From: Roseovarius nubinhibens ISM | GTDB lineage: Bacteria; Pseudomonadota; Alphaproteobacteria; Rhodobacterales; Rhodobacteraceae | Length of the DNA: 64,000 nt | Direction of reading: 5' to 3' | NCBI RefSeq assembly: GCF_000152625.1 | Contig: NZ_CH724156.1 | Location: 2,132,569-2,196,568 of the forward strand | Part shown: positions 34,408 through 42,996 of the stretch, in pieces | Position numbering within the stretch: position 1 is the stretch's first letter | Layout of the letters: each line of letters opens with the position of its first letter | Notes under the pieces: generated by a model | What the model was told of the DNA's origin: nothing | The model's input: only the letters and a program-made list of their open reading frames with translations | The model's database searches: none | Translations under genes and position numbers: made by a program

Positions 34408-35691
34408 CTAGGCCGGTTTCGGGCCAAGCAGGTCATGGAGGCTCAGCGCCATGACCTGCGCCGCCTCGACCATGTCGTCGATGCCGACATATTCATCGGG
34501 CTTATGCGCCAGATCGAGAATGCCCGGCCCATAGGCGATGCAATTCTTGAGCCGGCCGATCCGGTCGATATGTTTCTGATCATAGGTGCCGGGCGAGACC
34601 ACGTAATCGGGCGCGCGGCCCATCACCTCTTCGACCGCGCGGGCGACCGAGGTCACGATCGGCGCGTCGCGGTCGGTCATGCTCGGCAGGACCCGGTGCA
34701 ATTCGCGCAGACCATAGTCGAAATTGGCGCGGCTCGCGCCGATCCGGTCGAGAAGATCGGTGATCTCGGCCTGCACCTCGTCGATGTTCTCCTCGATGAG
34801 AAAGCGCCGGTCGACCACCATCCGGCAGCGGTCGGGGACGCAGGGCGAGGGCAGGCCGGTGTAATCAGCCTCTTGCTCCGGCTCGCCGCCATGGATCGAA
34901 TTGATGTTGAGCGTCGATTGCCGCGCGCCTTCGGGGACGACGGGCATCTCGGTGCGTTTGCGGGCGAGCGCCGGGAAGAGGCTGCGCTCCATCTCGTCGA
35001 GCACCGCCCCCATGTGGCGCACGGCGCAATCGCCGAGAAAGGGCATCGAGCCATGGGCGATCTCGCCGCGCGTCTCGATCTCGGCCCACCAGACGCCGCG
35101 ATGGCCGAGGCAGACGCGGTCCTTGTTGAGCGGTTCGGGGATGATCACATGCTGGACGCGGGCGGGATCGAAATAGCCGCGTTCGGCGAGATAGGCGACG
35201 CCGCCGAACCCGCCGGATTCCTCATCCGCCGTGCCGCTGATCTCGATAGCGCCGGAAAAGTCGGGACAGAGGTCGACAAAGGCCTCGGCGGCGATGATCG
35301 ACGCGGCCAGGCCGCCCTTCATGTCACAGGCGCCCCGGCCATAGATGCGCCCGTCGATCACCGCGCCGCCAAAGGGATCGGTGGTCCAGCCATGACCGAC
35401 CTCGACCACATCGGTATGCGAATTGAAATGCACGCAGTCGCCGGGATGTTTGCCCGCACGGCGGGCGACGATGTTCCAGCGGGGGTATTTGTCGCTATCG
35501 CCCGGGGCGCCCGTGGCGCGGATCAGCTCGGTCTCGAATCCCGCGTGCAGCAGTCTGCGGTCGAGATAGTCGCAAATGTCGCGGTAATGGCGGCCCGGCG
35601 GATTGAGCGTCGGGATGCGGATCAGATCCTGCGTCAGCGCGATCAGATCTTCGCGTCGCGCCTCGATCTCTGCCCGTAGCCTGTCTTTCAT
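34408..35691 (-). CDS. M20 family deacylase (ArgE/DapE-like)
   Basis: 427 aa zinc-dependent amidohydrolase. Motifs FNSHTDVVEVGHGWTTDPFGG, GRGACDMKGGLAASIIAAEAF, GTADEESGGFGG and the dimerisation domain RCRMVVDRRFLIEENIDEVQAEI. It is longer than ArgE and lacks close similarity to the argE product at 26882. The substrate is an N-acyl amino acid or related amide that I cannot name. Convergent with panC, 3 bp apart. Confidence 0.82.
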   Translation of the reverse strand: MKDRLRAEIEARREDLIALTQDLIRIPTLNPPGRHYRDICDYLDRRLLHAGFETELIRATGAPGDSDKYPRWNIVARRAGKHPGDCVHFNSHTDVVEVGHGWTTDPFGGAVIDGRIYGRGACDMKGGLAASIIAAEAFVDLCPDFSGAIEISGTADEESGGFGGVAYLAERGYFDPARVQHVIIPEPLNKDRVCLGHRGVWWAEIETRGEIAHGSMPFLGDCAVRHMGAVLDEMERSLFPALARKRTEMPVVPEGARQSTLNINSIHGGEPEQEADYTGLPSPCVPDRCRMVVDRRFLIEENIDEVQAEITDLLDRIGASRANFDYGLRELHRVLPSMTDRDAPIVTSVARAVEEVMGRAPDYVVSPGTYDQKHIDRIGRLKNCIAYGPGILDLAHKPDEYVGIDDMVEAAQVMALSLHDLLGPKPA

Positions 35692-35760
35692 GTCACCGCC
35701 CCCGCCTGTCGCTGCCCGAAGGTTAGGGCGCGAAGGGCGGGGGCGGCAAGGGTCTGTGCG

Positions 35761-37356
35761 TCAGGCCACGTCGAATTGCAGCGGACGGACCTGTTTGAAC
35801 ATGCCGGTGTCTTCGAGCTGCTTGATCACCGGGGCGGGGACTTCGGCATCGACATAGAGAAGCGCGATGGCCTCGCCGCCGGCCTGCGAGCGGCCCAGGG
35901 TAAAGTTGGCGATGTTGACGCCGTTCTGCCCCATGGTCTGACCCAGCATGCCGATGATGCCCGGCTCGTCCTCATTGGTGGTGTAGAGCATGTGCGCCCC
36001 GATCTCGGCGTCGATATTGATGCCTTTGATCTGGATAAAGCGCGGCTTGCCATCCGAGAACACCGTGCCACCGATCGAACGTTCCCGCTCGGCCGTCACA
36101 ACGGTGAGCTTGATATAGCCCTCGAAGACCCCCGATTTGTCCTGATGGGTGGTCGAGATCTTGACGCCGCGTTCCTTGGCGATGACCGGGGCCGAGACCA
36201 TGTTCACCTCGGGGTTGACCGATTTCATGATGCCCGCGACCGCCGAACAGGTCAGCGCCTCGAGGTTCATCTGCGACACCACCCCGTCATAGAGGATGTT
36301 GATCGCCTTGATCGGCTCGTCCGTCATCTGGCCGATGAAATTGCCCAGATGGCCCGCGAGCTTGATCCAGGGGCCCATCACCTTGGCCTCTTCGGCGGTG
36401 ACCGACGGCATGTTGAGCGCGTTCGACACGGCCCCGGTCAGCAGATAGTCGGAAATCTGTTCCGCCACCTGCAGCGCCACGTTTTCCTGTGCCTCGGTGG
36501 TGGCGGCGCCCAGATGCGGGGTGCAGACCACGTTGGGCAGATCGAAGAGCGGGTTTTCGGTCGCCGGTTCCTGCGAGAAGACGTCAAAGCCCGCGCCCGC
36601 CACATGGCCGGATTTCAGCAGCTCCGCCAGCGCCGCCTCATCGACCAGACCGCCCCGGGCACAGTTGATGATGCGCACGCCCTTCTTGGTCTGGGCGAGC
36701 CGTTCAGCGGAGAGGATGTTGCGGGTCTGATCGGTCAGCGGCACATGCAGCGTGATGAAATCGGCGCGCGCGACGAGCGTGTCGAGATCGACCTTTTCGA
36801 CGCCCATCTTGTCGGCCTTTTCCTGGCTCAGGAAGGGGTCATAGGCCACGACCTTCATCTTGAGGCCACGGGCGCGGTCGCAGACGATGCCGCCGATATT
36901 GCCCGCGCCAATGACGCCGAGCGTCTTGCCGGTGAGCTCGACCCCCATGAATTTCGACTTTTCCCATTTGCCGGCATGGGTCGAGGCAGAGGCTTCGGGC
37001 AGCTGACGTGCCACGGCGAACATCATTGCGATGGCATGTTCGGCGGTGGTGATCATGTTGCCGAAAGGCGTGTTCATGACGATCACGCCCTTTTTCGAGG
37101 CGGCGTCCTTGTCGATATTGTCGGTGCCGATCCCGGCGCGGCCGATCACCTTGAGATTGGTGGCGGCGTCGAGAATTTTCTCGGTGACCTTGGTGGCCGA
37201 GCGGATGGCGAGACCATCGTATTGGCCAATGATTTCAGCGAGCTTGTCCTTGTCCTTGCCCACGTCGGGCAGGAAATCCACGTCGATGCCGCGGTCGCGG
37301 AAAATCTGGACGGCGGTTTCAGAGAGCTTGTCGGAAACGAGAACTTTGGGAGCCAT
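35761..37356 (-). CDS. serA: D-3-phosphoglycerate dehydrogenase
   Basis: 531 aa, the long form with catalytic, NAD-binding, intervening and ACT domains. NAD motif GVIGAGNIGGIVCDRARGLKM; catalytic region INCARGGLVDEAALAELL and TPHLGAATTEAQENVALQVAEQ; C-terminal ACT domain (HMLYTTNEDEPGIIGMLGQTMGQNGVNIANFTLGR) for serine feedback. Second gene of the serC-serA operon. Confidence 0.97.
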   Translation of the reverse strand: MAPKVLVSDKLSETAVQIFRDRGIDVDFLPDVGKDKDKLAEIIGQYDGLAIRSATKVTEKILDAATNLKVIGRAGIGTDNIDKDAASKKGVIVMNTPFGNMITTAEHAIAMMFAVARQLPEASASTHAGKWEKSKFMGVELTGKTLGVIGAGNIGGIVCDRARGLKMKVVAYDPFLSQEKADKMGVEKVDLDTLVARADFITLHVPLTDQTRNILSAERLAQTKKGVRIINCARGGLVDEAALAELLKSGHVAGAGFDVFSQEPATENPLFDLPNVVCTPHLGAATTEAQENVALQVAEQISDYLLTGAVSNALNMPSVTAEEAKVMGPWIKLAGHLGNFIGQMTDEPIKAINILYDGVVSQMNLEALTCSAVAGIMKSVNPEVNMVSAPVIAKERGVKISTTHQDKSGVFEGYIKLTVVTAERERSIGGTVFSDGKPRFIQIKGINIDAEIGAHMLYTTNEDEPGIIGMLGQTMGQNGVNIANFTLGRSQAGGEAIALLYVDAEVPAPVIKQLEDTGMFKQVRPLQFDVA

Positions 37357-37391
37357 GTGTCTGGTCCTTCATTGCAGATGTTGGGAGCGGG

Positions 37392-37436
37392 CCGGGCTCT
37401 TGAAAAGAGCCCGGACTGATTTCTTTGCAAGAAATC
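37392..37436 (-). promoter_or_regulatory. Two adjacent hairpins between serC and serA
   Basis: In transcript order, GATTTCTT/AAGAAATC (8 bp, 3-nt loop; 37418-37436) then CCGGGCTCTT/AAGAGCCCGG (10 bp, 3-nt loop; 37392-37414). No U-run follows, so they look more like RNA-stability or attenuation structures than a terminator. Confidence 0.6.
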
Positions 37437-37439
37437 GGG

Positions 37440-38594
37440 TCACGCGGGCTGCGACAGCGCCTCGATTTCCGATTGGAAGGCCCAGTCGATCCAAGGCAAA
37501 AGCGCCTCGATATCGGAGGTTTCCACCGTGCCGCCGCACCAGATGCGCAGACCGGCCGGCGCGTCGCGATAGGCGCCGATGTCATAGGCCACGCCTTCGG
37601 CTTCGAGCCGCTTGGCCACCGCCTTGGCAAAGCCTGCGCCATCGGTGATCCGCGCATCGGCGAATTTCAGACAGACCGAGGTGTTCGAGCGGGTGGCGGG
37701 ATCTTGGGCGAGGTTCTCGAGCCACGGGGTGGCTGCGACAAATTTGGCAATCGCCCCGGCATTGGCATCGGCCCGGGCGACGAGCCCTTTGAGCCCGCCA
37801 TTGGCGCGCGCCCAGTCGAGGGCGAGAAGATAGTCTTCGACCGCCAGCATCGAGGGGGTGTTGATCGTCGCCCCTTCAAAGATGCCTTCGATGAGCTTGC
37901 CGCCCTTGGTCAGGCGGAAGATCTTGGGCAGCGGCCAGGCTGGGGTATAGCTCTCGAGCCGGGCGACGGCGCGCGGGCTGAGCACGATCATGCCATGGGC
38001 GGCCTCGCCCCCTAGCACCTTTTGCCAGGAGAAGGTGGTGACATCGAGCTTGTCCCAGGGCAGGTCCTGCGCGAAGGCGGCGCTGGTGGCGTCACAGATC
38101 GTCAGGCCGTCGCGGTCCGATTTGATCCAGTCGCCATTGGGGACGCGCACGCCGGAGGTGGTGCCGTTCCAGGTGAACACCACGTCCTTGTCGGTGTCGA
38201 CCTCGGCAAGGTTCACGATCTCGCCATAGGGGGCGTCGCGGACCACGGCGTCGAGCTTGAGCTGTTTGACCACATCGGTGACCCAGCCTGCGCCAAAGCT
38301 TTCCCAGGCGAGCATTTCGACCGGGCGTTCACCCAGCAGGTTCCACAGCGCCATTTCGACGGCGCCGGTGTCCGAGGCGGGCACGATGCCGATGCGGTAA
38401 TCGGCGGGGATGCCGAGAATTTCACGGGTGCCTTCGATGGCGGATTTGAGCCGCTCCTTGCCGACGGCTGCGCGGTGGCTGCGGCCCAGAGGCGCGCCCG
38501 ACAGTTTGGACAGATCGAAGGTGGGGATTTTGGCGCAGGGGCCAGAGGAAAAACGCGGGTTGGCCGGCCGCGTTGCCGGGTAGTCAATAGCCAT
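37440..38594 (-). CDS. serC: Phosphoserine aminotransferase
   Basis: 384 aa from ATG 38594 (GGAAGGA about 8 nt upstream). Alphaproteobacterial-type Ser[46 protein letters not shown] with the PLP Lys in [21 protein letters not shown] and [15 protein letters not shown]. Converts 3-phosphohydroxypyruvate to phosphoserine using glutamate. First gene of serC-serA. Confidence 0.95.
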   Translation of the reverse strand: MAIDYPATRPANPRFSSGPCAKIPTFDLSKLSGAPLGRSHRAAVGKERLKSAIEGTREILGIPADYRIGIVPASDTGAVEMALWNLLGERPVEMLAWESFGAGWVTDVVKQLKLDAVVRDAPYGEIVNLAEVDTDKDVVFTWNGTTSGVRVPNGDWIKSDRDGLTICDATSAAFAQDLPWDKLDVTTFSWQKVLGGEAAHGMIVLSPRAVARLESYTPAWPLPKIFRLTKGGKLIEGIFEGATINTPSMLAVEDYLLALDWARANGGLKGLVARADANAGAIAKFVAATPWLENLAQDPATRSNTSVCLKFADARITDGAGFAKAVAKRLEAEGVAYDIGAYRDAPAGLRIWCGGTVETSDIEALLPWIDWAFQSEIEALSQPA

Positions 38595-38660
38595 TGATGC
38601 TATCCTTCCAGATAAGCGCCCTTCGTTGGGGAAGGGTGTCCCGCGGATAGGGTTAGGGGG
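38595..38660 (-). promoter_or_regulatory. Structured serC leader (candidate serC RNA motif)
   Basis: The minus-strand leader holds CCCTTC/GAAGGG (arms at 38631-38636 and 38619-38624, 6-nt loop) and TATC/GATA around the ribosome site just before serC. A conserved serC leader RNA is known in alphaproteobacteria; position and paired hairpins fit, but I cannot test it against the covariance model. Confidence 0.45.
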
Positions 38661-38835
38661 ATTTCTGCGCCGCTGCAACAGGGAAAATGACGCCCATGCG
38701 GCGGTTTGGGGGTGAATTGCGACGCGAAGTGGAGCGGATCGGAAACTTGCGCCCGGCTCTGTGGCGTGGCTGGCATCTGGTCAAAGGCGGCGTTCTAGGC
38801 TAGTCGAAGCCCAAGCAACGAGAGGATTTCCGCCC

Positions 38836-39708
38836 ATGTATGTCGTTTCCCTGATCGCCGCCAAAGGCGGGCTTGCCCCGGCCCTGGTCGAGAGCCTGCG
38901 CAATGCCTGGGGCGGCGGCGATGCCCAGTGGCTGGCCCCTGATGAAGCGGCGGAATTCACCCTGGCGGAGGTGCCGGGGAATCGCTGGGACGTCTGGGCC
39001 GATCTGCAGAAAGAGCGGGTCGACATGATCGTGCAACCGGCTGAAAACAGACAGAAATCCATGCTCTTGGCGGATATGGACAGCACCATGATCGCGCAGG
39101 AATGTATTGACGAGCTGGCCGAGGAGGCAGGCGTCGGCGAGCATGTCAAAGCGATCACCGCGCGGGCGATGAATGGCGAGCTCGATTTCGACGGGGCGCT
39201 GATCGAGCGGGTGGCGCTGATGAAGGGGCTCGATGAGGCGGTGATCGACAAGGTTCTGGGCAGCCGGATCACCTATGTCGAAGGCGGCCGGACCCTCATC
39301 GCGACGATGCGCGCCAAGGGCGGCTATGCGGCCTTGGTGTCGGGCGGGTTTACCGCCTTTACCGCCCATGTGGCGGCCGATCTGGGCTTTGACGAGAATC
39401 GCGCCAACACGTTGATTATCAGCGACAAAAAGCTTACCGGAGAGGTCGGGATGCCGATCCTTGGGCGCGAGGCCAAGGTGGCGGCGCTCGAAGAGATCAC
39501 GGCGCGGCTCGGCATTGCCGAAGCGGATGTGATCGCGGTCGGGGATGGGGCCAATGATCTCGGCATGTTGCACCGGGCCGGGGCGGGGGTGGCGATGCAT
39601 GCCAAGCCCAGCGTGGCGGCGGAATGCGACATTCGGATCAACCATGGCGATCTGACCGCGCTCCTTTACCTTCAGGGCTATGCCAAGAGCGATTTTGTGA
39701 CCGTCTGA
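38836..39708 (+). CDS. serB: Phosphoserine phosphatase
   Basis: 290 aa from ATG 38836 (GAGAGGA upstream). HAD phosphatase with catalytic LADMDSTMIAQECIDELAEEAG, KGGYAALVSGGFTAFTAHVA, Lys in SDKKLTGEV and VGDGANDLGMLHRAGAGVAMHAKP. About 85 N-terminal residues precede the HAD core. Divergent from serC, so all three serine-pathway genes are together. Confidence 0.95.
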   Translation: MYVVSLIAAKGGLAPALVESLRNAWGGGDAQWLAPDEAAEFTLAEVPGNRWDVWADLQKERVDMIVQPAENRQKSMLLADMDSTMIAQECIDELAEEAGVGEHVKAITARAMNGELDFDGALIERVALMKGLDEAVIDKVLGSRITYVEGGRTLIATMRAKGGYAALVSGGFTAFTAHVAADLGFDENRANTLIISDKKLTGEVGMPILGREAKVAALEEITARLGIAEADVIAVGDGANDLGMLHRAGAGVAMHAKPSVAAECDIRINHGDLTALLYLQGYAKSDFVTV

Positions 39709-39745
39709 CGGGGTCTCACAGAAACTCTTCGCGGCAAAAACGCGA

Positions 39746-39786
39746 TGTCGGTATCCTGTCGGTATCACGTCGGCATCGCGACAGTG
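39746..39786 (+). repeat. Triple 11-bp repeat element, copy 2
   Basis: Units TGTCGGTATCC, TGTCGGTATCA and CGTCGGCATCG are followed by CGACAGTG, the same plan and orientation as copy 1 at 9834. Next comes GGCGATTTTCGCC, a 5-bp hairpin. It lies between serB and the YciI gene. Confidence 0.7.
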
Positions 39787-39841
39787 GCGATTTTCGCCTC
39801 TGGCGGGGTGCGGGCGACCCCCTTTGCAAGGAGATACGGTC

Positions 39842-40162
39842 ATGCCGAAATTCATCTTCGCCTATCACGGGGGCAGCGCCCCCAATCCCGATGACGATGC
39901 CGAGATCGCCCGGATCATGGGCGCGTGGCAGGGGTGGCTCGAAGGGATGGGCGCGGCCTGTCTCGACATGGGCAACCCGGTGGGCCTGTCCAAGACGGTG
40001 ACGGCGGACGGGCTGCGCGACGATGGCGGGGCCAACCCGCTTTCGGGCTATACGATTGTCGAGGCCGCCGACATGGCGGCGGCTTGTGATCTGGCGCAGG
40101 GCTGTCCGATCCTCGAAGGCGGCGCGGGCAGCGTCGAGGTGGCACCGATCGTAGAGATGTGA
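39842..40162 (+). CDS. YciI-related (YCII domain) small protein
   Basis: 106 aa from ATG 39842 with AAGGAG 9 nt upstream. Dimeric alpha-beta barrel family: MPKFIFAYHGGSAPN, MGAWQGWLEGMGAACLDMGNPVG, LSGYTIVEAADMAAACDLAQGCPILEGGAGSVEVAPI. Function of the family is poorly known; some members are chlorohydrolase-like or are fused to sigma-factor systems. Confidence 0.85.
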   Translation: MPKFIFAYHGGSAPNPDDDAEIARIMGAWQGWLEGMGAACLDMGNPVGLSKTVTADGLRDDGGANPLSGYTIVEAADMAAACDLAQGCPILEGGAGSVEVAPIVEM

Positions 40163-40180
40163 GTCGGGTTTAGGCCGGGG

Positions 40181-40804
40181 CTACGCCGGGGCGTGGCGGG
40201 CGAGAAACTCGGCCGCCTCCGCAGGCGTGGGCGGCGTGCCGGCGAAAAGCTCGACATAATGCTGAACCCGGGCGAGCCGTTCGGCGCGCGGCTCGGTGAT
40301 GTCCATCGAGCTATAGCCGATCTGGGTCAGCATGACGGTGAGTGCCCGCACCTGAGCCTGTTCCGGCGCAAAGCCGTGGCGCAGGAAGAGGTCGCGCACC
40401 GCCCCGATGCGGCGGGTATCGGCGGCGGTGACCCGCGCCAGCAGGGCCGCATCATTGCGCGCCCAGTTGCGAATCGCGAGATCGAGCCGCCCGTCAAAGA
40501 GCGCCGGATCGAGCCAGCAATCCATCACATGAAACAGCGCCGCACAGAGGCTGTCGGCGGGTTTTTCGCATTGCGCCACCAGCGCGTCGGTGTTGCGGTT
40601 CTGCCAGCGTTCGATCATCGCCGCGTGCAGTTCGGCGAGATCCTTGAAGAACCAGTAAAAGCCGGTGCGCGTCAGGTTGAGCCGCTTGGCCAACGGCATG
40701 ATTTTGACGGCCTCGATCCCCTCGGAGATCAGCATCTCATAGGCGGCGTCGAGCCAGAGGTCTTTGGAGCCGCGTTGACGCTGGCGGGGGGCGGGTCTGG
40801 TCAT
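40181..40804 (-). CDS. TetR-family transcriptional regulator
   Basis: 207 aa. N-terminal HTH (LWLDAAYEMLISEGIEAVKIMPLAKRLNLTRTGFYWFFKDLAELHAAMIERW); helical ligand domain follows. Divergent from the OYE/FAD demethylase gene with two TGACA dyads between, so it probably represses both. Ligand unknown. Confidence 0.9.
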   Translation of the reverse strand: MTRPAPRQRQRGSKDLWLDAAYEMLISEGIEAVKIMPLAKRLNLTRTGFYWFFKDLAELHAAMIERWQNRNTDALVAQCEKPADSLCAALFHVMDCWLDPALFDGRLDLAIRNWARNDAALLARVTAADTRRIGAVRDLFLRHGFAPEQAQVRALTVMLTQIGYSSMDITEPRAERLARVQHYVELFAGTPPTPAEAAEFLARHAPA

Positions 40805-40822
40805 GGCGCCATGCTATAAGAC

Positions 40823-40872
40823 TTGACACATATGTCAATTGTGGCGCAGGCTTTCTCCTGACACCTGTGTCA
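40823..40872. promoter_or_regulatory. Paired TGACA palindromes between tetR and the oxidoreductase gene
   Basis: TTGACA-N4-TGTCAA at 40823-40838 and TGACAC-CT-GTGTCA at 40859-40872 share TGACA half-sites. The dyad centres are about 35 bp apart, and both sites lie in the divergent promoter region, as expected for TetR-dimer operators. Confidence 0.7.
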
Positions 40873-40944
40873 AGCCTGCCAGAACCCCAGATTTCCGAGC
40901 CCAGTTTCCCAGCCCCAGAACCCCCAGGTACCGAGACCCAGATC

Positions 40945-42990
40945 ATGAGCACAGACCCCCTGCTTCAGCCCTATCAGCTCAAACATCTCACCTTGAAGAA
41001 CCGGATCATGACCACCAGTCACGAACCGGCCTATCCCGAGGATGGGATGCCCAAGGACCGCTACCGCGCCTATCACGAGGAGCGGGCGCGGGCCGGGGTG
41101 GCGCTGGCGATGACGGCGGGATCGGCGGCGGTGTCAAAAGACAGCCCGCCGGTCTTCAACAATGTGCTCGCCTATAAGGACGAGGTGGTGCCGTGGATCC
41201 AGAACCTGACCGATGCCTGCCACGAACATGGCTGTGCGGTGATGATCCAGCTCACCCATCTGGGCCGTCGCACCACCTGGAACAAGGGCGATTGGCTGCC
41301 CTCCGTGTCGTCGAGCAAACATCGCGAACCGGCGCATCGCGCCTTTCCCAAGCTCATCGAGGATTGGGATATTGACCGGATCATCACGGACTTCGCCGAT
41401 GCCGCCGAGCGGATGCAGGCGGGCGGCATGGATGGTATCGAATTGCAGGTCTACGGTCATCTTCTCGATCAGTTCTGGTCGCCGCTGACCAATGATCTGG
41501 TGGGGCCTTATGGGGCCGATACGCTCGAGAACCGGATGCGCTTTCCGCTCGATGTGCTGGCGGCGATCCGCAAGCGGGTGGGACATGAGTTCATCGTTGG
41601 TTTCCGCTATACGGCGGATGAGGCGCAAAAGGGCGGCATCACCCCGGAGGAGGGGCTCGAGATTTCCGAGAAGCTGGCGGCGACCGGGCAGCTCGATTTT
41701 CTCAACGTGATCCGGGGACGCATTCACACCGATCCGGCGATGACCGATGTGATCCCGGTGCAGGGGATGCCGAGTGCGCCGCATCTCGATTTCGCGGGCG
41801 AGGTGAAAAAGCGCACCGGGATGCCGACCTTTCACGCGGCGCGCATTCCCGATGTGGCGACCGCGCGCCATGCGGTCGAGGCGGGGCTCTTGGATATGGT
41901 GGGGATGACCCGTGCCCATATGGCCGATCCGCATGTGGTCAAGAAGATCATGGAAGGGCGCGAAGAGGATATCCGGCCTTGCGTCGGGGCCACCTATTGT
42001 CTCGACCGGATTTATCAGGCGGGCGAGGCGCTCTGTATTCACAACGCCGCCACCGGGCGCGAATTGTCGATGCCGCACACGATTGCGCCGGCCAAGACAC
42101 GGCGCAAGATCGTCGTGGTCGGCGCCGGTCCGGCGGGGCTCGAGGCGGCGCGGGTGGCGGCGGAGCGCGGCCATGATGTCACCGTCTTTGAGGCGCAGCC
42201 CGATCCCGGCGGGCAGGTGCGGCTCACCGCGCAGAGCCCGCGCCGCCGCGAGATGATCTCGATCATCGATTGGCGGATGGCGCAATGCGCGGCGCGCGAT
42301 GTGACGTTTCGCTTCAACACCTGGGCCGAGGCCGAGGATGTGACGGCGCTCGACCCGGATGTGGTGATCGTGGCCACCGGCGGGCTGCCCAATCTCGAGC
42401 TCTTCGAGACCGGGCAGGAGGCCGCGCATGTGGTCTCGGCCTGGGACATCATCGCGGGCGATGTGAAACCGGCGGGCCATATCCTCATCTATGATGAGAG
42501 CGGCGATCACCCGGCGCTGCAGGCGGCGGAGATCGCGGCCAAGGCGGGGGCCAAGGTCGAGGTGATGACGCCGGACCGCACCTTTGCCCCGGATATCATG
42601 GCGATGAACCTAGTGCCCTATATGCGGGCGCTGCAGGACAAGGATGTCACGTTTACCGTGGCGCGGCGGCTCTTGGGGGTGGACCGGTCGGGCAATCGGC
42701 TCACCGCCACCATCGGCACCGATTACAGCGATTTCAGCCGTGAGCAGAGCTATGATCAGGTGGTGGTGAACTATGGCACGCTGCCGCTCGATACGCTCTA
42801 TTTCGATCTCAAGCCGCTGAGCCGCAATGGCGGGGCGGTGGATCACGAGGCGCTGGTCGCGGGGCGGCCGCAGGAGATCCTGCGCCATGAGGCGGGGGCG
42901 TTTCAGCTTTTCCGGATCGGCGATGCGGTGTCGGCCCGCAACACCCATGCGGCGATTTACGACGCGCTGCGGCTGGTCAAGGATCTCTGA
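40945..42990 (+). CDS. OYE-type FMN/4Fe-4S/FAD oxidoreductase (DgcA / N-methylproline demethylase-like)
   Basis: 681 aa from ATG 40945; the frame stays open back to a GTG inside the operator. Residues 1-340 form an old-yellow-enzyme TIM barrel (VMIQLTHLGRRTTW, FNVIRGRIH-like NVIRGRIHTDP, ADPHVVKKI). Cys cluster IRPCVGATYCLDRIYQAGEALCIHNAATG fits a 4Fe-4S site. The C-terminal half binds FAD/NAD (KIVVVGAGPAGLEAARVAAERGHDVTVFEA). The family demethylates dimethylglycine, N-methylproline (stachydrine pathway) or trimethylamine. The exact substrate is not determined. Confidence 0.85.
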   Translation: MSTDPLLQPYQLKHLTLKNRIMTTSHEPAYPEDGMPKDRYRAYHEERARAGVALAMTAGSAAVSKDSPPVFNNVLAYKDEVVPWIQNLTDACHEHGCAVMIQLTHLGRRTTWNKGDWLPSVSSSKHREPAHRAFPKLIEDWDIDRIITDFADAAERMQAGGMDGIELQVYGHLLDQFWSPLTNDLVGPYGADTLENRMRFPLDVLAAIRKRVGHEFIVGFRYTADEAQKGGITPEEGLEISEKLAATGQLDFLNVIRGRIHTDPAMTDVIPVQGMPSAPHLDFAGEVKKRTGMPTFHAARIPDVATARHAVEAGLLDMVGMTRAHMADPHVVKKIMEGREEDIRPCVGATYCLDRIYQAGEALCIHNAATGRELSMPHTIAPAKTRRKIVVVGAGPAGLEAARVAAERGHDVTVFEAQPDPGGQVRLTAQSPRRREMISIIDWRMAQCAARDVTFRFNTWAEAEDVTALDPDVVIVATGGLPNLELFETGQEAAHVVSAWDIIAGDVKPAGHILIYDESGDHPALQAAEIAAKAGAKVEVMTPDRTFAPDIMAMNLVPYMRALQDKDVTFTVARRLLGVDRSGNRLTATIGTDYSDFSREQSYDQVVVNYGTLPLDTLYFDLKPLSRNGGAVDHEALVAGRPQEILRHEAGAFQLFRIGDAVSARNTHAAIYDALRLVKDL

Positions 42991-42996
42991 GCCGGG

